From Bacteroidales bacterium (GTDB taxonomy: Bacteria > Bacteroidota > Bacteroidia > Bacteroidales > Lentimicrobiaceae): a DNA stretch of 55,943 nt. Shown here piece by piece: positions 44,692 to 51,859 of the stretch (its first letter is position 1; each line of letters begins with the position of its first letter). A model generated the notes under the pieces. That model made no database searches. It saw only the letters and a program-made list of their open reading frames with translations, and was not told the DNA's origin. The stretch is taken from contig JAGXGB010000021.1 in assembly GCA_024636955.1 (NCBI GenBank), forward strand, positions 1-55,943. Reading direction: 5' to 3'. A program made the translations under genes and the position numbers.

Positions 44692-45294
44692 ATGTTATCA
44701 TACAAAGGTAAAAAAATTCAGTTAAGACCACTTCAGTTTGCTGATAAGGAAAGAAGTATAATTTGGCGAAATGATCCTGCAATAAGGGACTTGGCCTTAA
44801 GTTACCGTTTTCCCGTAACTGAAGCTATGGAGGACAACTGGTACAATAAAGCAATGGCGGGAGAAGACCCAACAAAAGTCTTTTTTGCAATTGAAAATTG
44901 TAGTGACTCTAAGCATATTGGCTTTATCCACCTATATAACATTGACTACATTGCCTCAAACTCTTATTTCGCCATCACTATCGGTGAAAAATCAGAGCAC
45001 GGCAAGGGTAAGGCAACTGAAGCTATGCACATCATGTTTCAATTTGCTTTTAAGCATCTCAATTTGCATAAAATAAACCTTGAGGTAGCTTCATTTAACG
45101 GCAAAGCAGTTAATTTATATCACAGGTTTGGATTTAAAAAAGAAGGTGTCCTCAGGAAACAGGTTTATATTTCAGGGCATTACTATGATAAGTACTGTAT
45201 GGGCATATTCAGAGATGAATATTATAAAAAGTATCCAGAATATCTAAGCGAAGAAGTTAGTGAAAATGCTGATAAAAATCAGAATACTTCATAA
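44692..45294 (+). CDS. GNAT acetyltransferase, RimJ/RimL-like
   Basis: A 200-residue GNAT protein. KIQLRPLQFADKERSIIWRND is the usual N-terminal region, IGFIHLYNID and SYFAITIGEKSEHGKGKATEAM hold the acetyl-CoA loop (GxGKA in place of QxxGxG/A), and NLEVASFNGKAVNLYHRFGFKKEG is the conserved C-terminal part. It transfers an acetyl group to a protein N-terminus or an amino sugar; which cannot be told. ATG 44692 is used over an adjoining TTG at 44689. Confidence 0.85.
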   Translation: MLSYKGKKIQLRPLQFADKERSIIWRNDPAIRDLALSYRFPVTEAMEDNWYNKAMAGEDPTKVFFAIENCSDSKHIGFIHLYNIDYIASNSYFAITIGEKSEHGKGKATEAMHIMFQFAFKHLNLHKINLEVASFNGKAVNLYHRFGFKKEGVLRKQVYISGHYYDKYCMGIFRDEYYKKYPEYLSEEVSENADKNQNTS

Positions 45295-45435
45295 TACTGT
45301 TATGATAATGGTTTGACGCAGGTAAAACGTGATACATTAATATGCTTATTCATGAATGTAGCAAATGCTAATTAAGATTGCAATATCCAAGTGTTTTTAT
45401 AAATTGATTATTAACCCATCAAATACCCATGCAAT

Positions 45436-45822
45436 ATGGAATACTTTTTTGAAAAGCAAGTAGATTACACAGTTGAGGAAGCCGTGGAAAAAGTTACGGA
45501 ATACCTTAAGCCACACGGCTTTGGAATATTAACCCAAATAGATGTTCAGAAAACATTGCAGGAAAAGATAGGTGCACAGGTAAGGCCATACAGAATATTA
45601 GGAGCTTGTAATCCTAACTTCGCAAATGAAGCCATCGGCCAGGAAGCTAATGTTGGACTTATGTTGCCCTGCAATATTGTGATTCAGGCAAATGAGATCG
45701 GGGGCACTACAATTGCTGCTATTAATCCTGATCGCACAGTAAAAACTATTGGCAATCAACAGCTTGATGTTCTCGCAAGTAGAGTAAAAGAGGTGATGCA
45801 ATCCATGATTAACAATATATAA
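45436..45822 (+). CDS. DUF302 family protein
   Basis: A 128-residue DUF302 domain: YTVEEAVEKVTEYLKPHGFGILTQIDVQ, then RPYRILGACNPNFANEAI and GLMLPCNIVIQ. DUF302 proteins are small cytoplasmic or periplasmic folds of unknown function, sometimes near redox or metal genes. No signal peptide. A two-copy 22-bp array follows 26 bp after the stop. Confidence 0.88.
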   Translation: MEYFFEKQVDYTVEEAVEKVTEYLKPHGFGILTQIDVQKTLQEKIGAQVRPYRILGACNPNFANEAIGQEANVGLMLPCNIVIQANEIGGTTIAAINPDRTVKTIGNQQLDVLASRVKEVMQSMINNI

Positions 45823-45848
45823 TCATTGATAGAGTAATTCTTGATTAT

Positions 45849-45892
45849 TTAAACGATAGTCCGGGCTCATTAAAACGATAGTCCGGGCTCAT
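45849..45892. repeat. Two tandem 22-bp units after the DUF302 gene
   Basis: 45849-45870 and 45871-45892 agree at 21 of 22 positions (TWAAACGATAGTCCGGGCTC plus AT). This is the cleanest and probably youngest of the 22-bp arrays. Confidence 0.97.
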
Positions 45893-45975
45893 TTGCTAAT
45901 TATCAATTGAAGCGCATCAGATAAATAAGCTTTACGGAGGAAAAGCCTAATAAAGTCATAGGACTGTCATGCATC

Positions 45976-48540
45976 TCAGAATTGCACTTTCAATGAAAAA
46001 TTGAATGTCCTGCCGGGTGTCCAAAAACCTGTGAAGCTTTCAATATCATGAGTAGTGCCGTCTTCCCCGCGCATGATCGATTCTTCGTTAAGTATATTAT
46101 ATGCATTAATACCAGCCGTTGCTTTGAGTCCGCCAATCATGAAATCATGAAATGCATGGAGGTCAATTGTATGATAGGCAGGTATGCGATAAGGTTGAAC
46201 TCTGTCATCAGGATTATTTCTTCCGGCAGGATCAAAGTTGGCATATATCCGATCGTAATAAAGCCAGTTAGCATTTATTGTGAAATTACCCGGCAATTTC
46301 AGGTCACCATAGAATCCTAATTGCACCTGAGGAGCATCACCCACCCATAGGCCTTTTGAAAATACTTTGGTTGAATCAATCAGCACCTGGTCGTTGTTAT
46401 ATAGCTCGGCATTCACATCATTGCTCCATTTCCAGTCGCCCAAGGAAGCAATAAAACCAAGGTTCAGATTATGCAATGGCGAAGTGGACATATCAAGCTC
46501 CATCCCTTTGTGCACAGCATCCAGTCCACGTATCAAGGCACGGGTCTGCTGATTATTCTGCAATTGGATGTTCTCCCTTGATAACAATGATTTATCCTGC
46601 CACAATGTGTAATAAAGATTAAAGCTTATTTCAGTTAGATTGTTCCTAAAGCCATATCCAAATTCACCGGCAGTGATCTTCTCATTTACAGGATTTTCTA
46701 CCACAGCATTGCTGAAATTGGCGAACACAAACTTAAAATAAGGAGCCTTTGAGTAGTATCCTGTATTAAAGTATATGTTGTGATGATCATTTATGTTGTA
46801 ATTGGCGCCTGCCTTAACATCAAAACCACCTTTTGTAACAAGGTCACTTTCAGTATTTTCTATGTAGTTAATACGGTCAGTACGTCTGTACCAATGATGT
46901 GATAGGGTGGAAGCTGCAAAAAGCGAAACTCGTCCGATAACATACTCAAGTTGTAAGAAATAACTGCCTATGTCAACCCTTGAGTCGTTGTCAACATTTA
47001 TAATATCACCCACCCCTTTGATCTGTTCCCTTCCGGCAACCCCGGCCATCGACCAATAGTAATTATCAATCCAATAGTTACCACCAAGTAAGTGACTGAT
47101 TTCTTCTCTAAGATTTGACTTGAAGTATCTGAAATGGATACCGGTGATCATCTTAAAATTGTCGTTAAAACTATAATTCAGGTTGGTTAATCCACCATAC
47201 CAAACATGATCAGCAAGGTATTTTGTTTGCACGATCTTTGAAAAACCTGAAACATATTTTCCATCAGCAAGTTGAGCTGAATCAGCATTATCAACATTTT
47301 GCTGATAAATAGCATCCCAGTCTATTTGGTTATTTCTCCTGAATGCAAATGCCGGCTGACTCATAAACGCTTCGGAAAAATTGCCACCGCCTTGCCCGAA
47401 TGATAAATAGGCAGAAGTTGCTAACAGTCCTTTTTCGAAGGTGAGATAATGGTTTAATGACAATTGAGGCTTATGATAGAAATTTACTCCAAGACTGGCA
47501 ATTTCCCCATTAAACATTCCCCAGTCAGGGTTATATTTATTGCCATAAAGATCATATTGTTCTTTTGTGAGCCCAAAATTTCTCTGTCCGTGACGTTCAG
47601 GCGCTCCCAACCCTGTAAATACAATCGACTGGCGATCATTAATTTGTTTACTCAGTGTGAGAAACCATGCCCATGCGTTTACACCAGTAGCATCAACATA
47701 ACCCGGTCCTTCAGTATGAGAACCAAGGAATGTAACCGCAAGCCCATTATCTAACTTACCGGTTGAAAGTGATAAAGTTGTTTTATGGTTCCCGTAATCA
47801 CTCATTGAAAATTTAATACTTCCACCTTTAGCTGCTTCAGTAGACTTGGTAATAATGTTAATAGTACCACCCACTGAATTAAGTGCTACCCTTGATGCAC
47901 CTAACCCTCGTTGCACTTGAATAGTTTGTGTTGCATCACCAAGTCCTGCCCAGTTTGACCAGTATACAAGTCCATTTTCAACACTGCTAACCGGTACACC
48001 ATTAAGCAACAATGCAATATTTTCCTGTTGAAAACCTCTAATGCTTATTCTTGCATCACCTGTACCACCGCCTAATTTAGTGGCATACACTCCCGGTACC
48101 ATCTTCATCAGTTCCGGATAATCCTGGTTACCCATTTGCTGCTCAATTACTGCGGGCCTTATGTTGGTCATGGCTACCGGAGTTTCCCGTTCGCGAGCAT
48201 AATTTGACAATATTGTTACTTCATCAAGTCCGGTTACTGAAGGCACAAGCTCTATTCGTGTATATGGGTGTGAACCCTTGATTTCAAGAATTGTACTATA
48301 AGTTTCATAACCCATGTAACTTGCGGTTAATAAATGTCTGCCAGCTGATAGATCAAGTGCAAAATGACCTGACGCATCGGTAATAGTTCCTTTAGCAAGC
48401 GAATCAACCACAACATTTACACCGGGTAGGGGATAACCGGTACTCTTGTCAAGTACAACGCCCTTAAATGTTACTTGCGAAAAGGATAGTAAGTGGGAAA
48501 AAACAATGAAAGTGGCAGTGAAAAGAAATTTTGTAAGCAT
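45976..48540 (-). CDS. TonB-dependent receptor under an FMN riboswitch
   Basis: An 854-residue outer-membrane receptor. After a signal peptide (FTATFIVFSHLLSFSQ) comes a carboxypeptidase-regulatory-like domain (FKGVVLDKSTGYPLPGVNVVVD ... YMGYETYS, residues about 23-110). The plug follows (residues about 125-240: VPGVYATKLGGG, ARISIRGFQQENIALLLNGVPV, VQRGLGASRVALNSVGGTINIITKS), then a 22-strand-type barrel ending in FSLKVQF. No SusD gene follows, so it is not a SusC-type glycan importer. An FMN riboswitch lies in its leader, which suggests uptake of riboflavin, FMN or a precursor across the outer membrane. Substrate is inferred from the riboswitch only. Confidence 0.93.
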   Translation of the reverse strand: MLTKFLFTATFIVFSHLLSFSQVTFKGVVLDKSTGYPLPGVNVVVDSLAKGTITDASGHFALDLSAGRHLLTASYMGYETYSTILEIKGSHPYTRIELVPSVTGLDEVTILSNYARERETPVAMTNIRPAVIEQQMGNQDYPELMKMVPGVYATKLGGGTGDARISIRGFQQENIALLLNGVPVSSVENGLVYWSNWAGLGDATQTIQVQRGLGASRVALNSVGGTINIITKSTEAAKGGSIKFSMSDYGNHKTTLSLSTGKLDNGLAVTFLGSHTEGPGYVDATGVNAWAWFLTLSKQINDRQSIVFTGLGAPERHGQRNFGLTKEQYDLYGNKYNPDWGMFNGEIASLGVNFYHKPQLSLNHYLTFEKGLLATSAYLSFGQGGGNFSEAFMSQPAFAFRRNNQIDWDAIYQQNVDNADSAQLADGKYVSGFSKIVQTKYLADHVWYGGLTNLNYSFNDNFKMITGIHFRYFKSNLREEISHLLGGNYWIDNYYWSMAGVAGREQIKGVGDIINVDNDSRVDIGSYFLQLEYVIGRVSLFAASTLSHHWYRRTDRINYIENTESDLVTKGGFDVKAGANYNINDHHNIYFNTGYYSKAPYFKFVFANFSNAVVENPVNEKITAGEFGYGFRNNLTEISFNLYYTLWQDKSLLSRENIQLQNNQQTRALIRGLDAVHKGMELDMSTSPLHNLNLGFIASLGDWKWSNDVNAELYNNDQVLIDSTKVFSKGLWVGDAPQVQLGFYGDLKLPGNFTINANWLYYDRIYANFDPAGRNNPDDRVQPYRIPAYHTIDLHAFHDFMIGGLKATAGINAYNILNEESIMRGEDGTTHDIESFTGFWTPGRTFNFSLKVQF

Positions 48541-48644
48541 GATGTCCTAAGTTATTAGATAAACAAAAATAAACTGAAACCTCAGGACAGGGGTTACAAA
48601 TAGAGTCAACAGGGTAAATTTTACCCCGGATCTAAGCTGACGAA

Positions 48645-48765
48645 TTACTTCTTCCATCCAGACTTTACTGTCGGTACCGGAATTTAACCGGTTCAGTCTA
48701 AAGTGTTAGTTTAGAGTCGCGGACTATACCGCCGGTCGGGAATTTCACCCTGCCCTGAAGAATTC
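48645..48765 (-). promoter_or_regulatory. FMN riboswitch (RFN element)
   Basis: On the minus strand the conserved RFN pieces occur in order: TTCTTC (P1), GGGCAGGGTGAAATTCCC (P2), CCGGCGGTATAGTCCGCGA (P3), a variable hairpin, CCGGTTAAATTCCGG (P5), GACAGTAAAGTCTGGATG (P6) and GAAGAA closing P1. Against the common GACGGT/GTCCGG form, P6 shows a paired G-C to A-T change, which keeps the stem. No U-rich terminator is evident between it and the ATG, so control could be translational. A TAATTTTG box is at 48771-48778. Confidence 0.95.
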
Positions 48766-48770
48766 GGGTG

Positions 48771-48778
48771 CAAAATTA
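48771..48778 (-). promoter_or_regulatory. -7 box ahead of the FMN riboswitch
   Basis: TAATTTTG on the minus strand, a TAnnTTTG match ending 5 nt before the riboswitch P1, as expected for a leader that starts with the aptamer. Confidence 0.6.
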
Positions 48779-48937
48779 TATCAATTTTTTATATTCTTAC
48801 TATAGCCGATTAATTTTTTAATGGGTTTTTCTTTAAATTTGCTCTTTCAGTAGCAACATATATCTGTATGGTCACCCTCGCCATATTGGACAAATATTAG
48901 CTAAATGCGCCTGTAACAAAGAAATAACGTAAATTGC

Positions 48938-51811
48938 ATGGTCTTTACCGGTGATAAGGGCGTAATTAAATACTCAATGGAGAGAGATAAACCAAGCAGT
49001 ATTATCCCGTCAATATATCAAAAAGCTTTTAGGCAACTGCCTTTAGCCCTCATCATGCTTGATCAGCATCATGGAATTGTTGATGTAAATCTCCTTGCAT
49101 TTGAGGTTACAGGTTTGCATGAAGGGATTATTGGGCTTAATTTCTATGATATAATATCTGTAGATGAAATTAACAATATTGAGCCAATTAATCAGGCACT
49201 TGCCACTGCTTCAGATTCATTGGCTGACATAGTCTTAGATCCTGTAAAATTCAAATCAGAATATGTACATGATAATAACATCGTGTTCAAGGCTAAAGTG
49301 CTTGTATCAGATGAATCGTGTTACATAATTGAATTGCATAAAACACACAGTTATAAAGAGTCGCTTGCAACTTTTCTGGCCGAAGTCCCAAATGATCACA
49401 ATGAATCGCTCAAAACTTTTACTAATACTTCACAGTATCCTTTCTGCATCGTTGATATAAAAAATAAGACATACCTTCTTAGAAACAGCGCACATTTAGA
49501 GCTTGAAAATAAGTTAGTCAATAACAGTAGCCTCGAAGAAATTCCGTTTTTAGTTGATAGTGCAATACCTTTCAGCGTTTATCATGAAACCACTCAGCAA
49601 TCAACAGTTCCTTTCGTTGAGGAACATGAATATATTGACAGGGAAGGTCAAAAGGTTTATTATGAGATTAATGGTTATCCAATAATTTCAAAAGAACTTG
49701 ATTTTCATTTCACTATCTTGAATTATAGGGATATAACTACTGAAGTTAAAGCCCGTCAAACTATTGAAGATTACCGAAACGCATTCAAAGAGTTATTCTC
49801 TACACTCCCAGGAATGGTATTCAGATGTTTGAATGAAACCAACTGGACTGTTGAGTATGCAAGTGCAGGAAGTAAAGCGCTTACTGGATATAATGCTGAG
49901 GAAATTGTGAACAATAATAAAGTACGCTATGGCGATCTTATCCATGAAGATGACCGTCAGATGGTATGGGATGTAATTCAGGAATCAATCAAGCGAAGGC
50001 GCTTTTACGATGTACGTTACCGCATAATCACCAAAAAAGGCAAGATAAAATGGGTTTCGGAAAGAGGAAAAGCTACCTTCGACCAGCATGACCAGGTTGT
50101 CAGCATTGGCGGCTTTGTAACCGATATTTCTGAAGGCAAACTAGCTGAAATTACTCTAAAGAAGGAATTACAGATAAGTGAATCAATTGCACAGATCAGT
50201 ATGCAGCTTTTGCAGGATACAGTTACACCAATCAAGATATCAAAGCTAGTGCAGGATTATGTGAGAGTGTTTTCTGGCAGCAATTTCTCAGTGATTTATT
50301 CACCTGATGAGAATGGGGCGGGGTATACTCTTTTTAACCATTCTACAGAAGATGAAATAATAACCGTACATCCCGAAAAATACACTAACAGTCAGTTCAA
50401 GCTGCTTGAGAAGTTTAAGGCCGATCCTAAAGCTTATATTAACAATGAAGAATCATCTATAATTCTTCCGGGATTATGGGATGACGAAAAAACTATTTCA
50501 CGCCTGATCTGTATACCTGCCTTCACAAATAACAAACTCTCCGGATTGCTCATCATGGGTGGTGCTGAAGAAGATTATACAGAAGAGACTATCTCAGCGG
50601 GACAAAGGCTTATAAACATGTTCTCTCTTGGGTTATATAGGCTTAAGGCCGAAGAAACTTTGCAGGACGCCAAAACAAAAGCTGAGGAATCAGACCGTTT
50701 GAAGAGTTTGTTCCTTTCAAATATGTCGCACGAGATAAGGACTCCAATGAACGCTATTGTTGGGTTTGCTGAGATGTTACAGGATACTGATCTGAGCCGT
50801 GAGCAAAAGAATAAGTTTCTTGATGTGATTATTAAGAGTGGTGATAATTTGCTGAGGTTGATCAATGATATTATTGATATTTCGAAAATTGAAGCCGGGC
50901 AGTTGAAATTTGACTATTCTGATTGCTTAGTGAATGAAATGGTTTACGACCTGGAAACATACTTCAAACAGGAGATGGTTCGGCAGAAGAAGGAGCATAT
51001 AAAGCTATATACCCAACTCGGGCATCCGGAAAGTGATTTTGCATTGCAAACCGACTGTGTACGCTTAAAGCAAATACTCAACAACTTGATCGGGAACGCT
51101 ATAAAATTCACTGATGAGGGCTTTATAGAGTACGGTTATAAAATTAAATCAGGGTATATTGAATTCTTTGTACGTGATTCAGGTATTGGAATAGCACCTG
51201 ATAAGCAGAAGCTGATTTTTGAACGTTTCGGACAAGTGCAGGAAGCCATATCACGCAATTTATCAGGCACAGGTTTGGGTTTGACCATATCAAAGAACCT
51301 TGTTGAAATGCTGGGTGGAGAACTATGGGTTGACTCAATGCCTGGTGAAGGTTCGACTTTTTTCTTTAACCTTCCACTGCGAATAGGAGCTACCAATACA
51401 ACAAGGGTGCAGAAGGATGTGTCTGAAGAAAACAGACAAACAATTGATCTTCAAGGTAAAACAATACTGGTTGTGGAAGATGTTGATACCAACTTTTTCT
51501 ATATGAGTTCGCTCCTGCAGAAACTAAATTGCAAAATTGTAAGAGCAAACAACGGTCAGAAAGCTATTGACATGTGCAAGAACGACCCTTCAATTGACCT
51601 GGTATTAATGGATATTGAACTACCGGTGCTTGATGGCTATAAGGCGACAGCCGAGATCAAAAAGTTCAGGCCCGAATTGCCAATTATTGCACAAACTGCC
51701 TTTGCAATGATGGGCGAGCGGGAGAGAAGCAGAGAAGCAGGATGTAATGATTATCTCGCCAAACCAATACGGAAAGAAGAGTTAATTAAAACTCTGAAAA
51801 AATACATGTAA
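48938..51811 (+). CDS. PAS/GAF hybrid sensor histidine kinase with C-terminal receiver
   Basis: A 957-residue hybrid kinase without clear membrane segments, so probably cytoplasmic. A PAS domain lies near residues 30-120, a weaker PAS-like segment near 150-270, a PAS_3 domain near 283-405 (YASAGSKALTGYNAEEI, RIITKKGKIKWVSERG) and a GAF-like domain near 415-565. The H-box is FLSNMSHEIRTPMNAIVGF with His 598. The ATPase domain has LKQILNNLIGNAIKFTDEG, FFVRDSGIGIAPDKQ and SGTGLGLTISKNLVEMLGG. The receiver ends the protein with phospho-acceptor Asp 892 (LVLMDIELP). ATG 48977 is another possible start. Its receiver is closely related to the REC protein at 658-1068. Its last five codons and stop form the first unit of a 22-bp array. 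Confidence 0.92.
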   Translation: MVFTGDKGVIKYSMERDKPSSIIPSIYQKAFRQLPLALIMLDQHHGIVDVNLLAFEVTGLHEGIIGLNFYDIISVDEINNIEPINQALATASDSLADIVLDPVKFKSEYVHDNNIVFKAKVLVSDESCYIIELHKTHSYKESLATFLAEVPNDHNESLKTFTNTSQYPFCIVDIKNKTYLLRNSAHLELENKLVNNSSLEEIPFLVDSAIPFSVYHETTQQSTVPFVEEHEYIDREGQKVYYEINGYPIISKELDFHFTILNYRDITTEVKARQTIEDYRNAFKELFSTLPGMVFRCLNETNWTVEYASAGSKALTGYNAEEIVNNNKVRYGDLIHEDDRQMVWDVIQESIKRRRFYDVRYRIITKKGKIKWVSERGKATFDQHDQVVSIGGFVTDISEGKLAEITLKKELQISESIAQISMQLLQDTVTPIKISKLVQDYVRVFSGSNFSVIYSPDENGAGYTLFNHSTEDEIITVHPEKYTNSQFKLLEKFKADPKAYINNEESSIILPGLWDDEKTISRLICIPAFTNNKLSGLLIMGGAEEDYTEETISAGQRLINMFSLGLYRLKAEETLQDAKTKAEESDRLKSLFLSNMSHEIRTPMNAIVGFAEMLQDTDLSREQKNKFLDVIIKSGDNLLRLINDIIDISKIEAGQLKFDYSDCLVNEMVYDLETYFKQEMVRQKKEHIKLYTQLGHPESDFALQTDCVRLKQILNNLIGNAIKFTDEGFIEYGYKIKSGYIEFFVRDSGIGIAPDKQKLIFERFGQVQEAISRNLSGTGLGLTISKNLVEMLGGELWVDSMPGEGSTFFFNLPLRIGATNTTRVQKDVSEENRQTIDLQGKTILVVEDVDTNFFYMSSLLQKLNCKIVRANNGQKAIDMCKNDPSIDLVLMDIELPVLDGYKATAEIKKFRPELPIIAQTAFAMMGERERSREAGCNDYLAKPIRKEELIKTLKKYM

Positions 51812-51859
51812 TTAGCTGTAAAAATGCATGTAATTATCTGAAAAAATACATGTAATTAC
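51794..51859. repeat. Three tandem 22-bp units between convergent kinase and dnaE genes
   Basis: 51794-51815, 51816-51837 and 51838-51859 follow CTGWAAAAATRCATGTAATTA plus one base; units 1 and 3 agree at 21 of 22. Unit 1 ends the kinase with TAA at 51809, and the copies repeat TAA at 51831 and 51853, covering all three frames. The near-palindrome GTAATTAC in unit 3 also supplies the dnaE stop on the minus strand (51858-51856). Confidence 0.97.

Noticed and set aside
48645-48765. Cobalamin riboswitch, the usual partner of TonB-dependent receptors
   Set aside because: The conserved pieces match the RFN (FMN) element, with GGGCAGGGTGAAATTCCC and GTAAAGTCTGGATG, and no B12-box GCCACTG is present.
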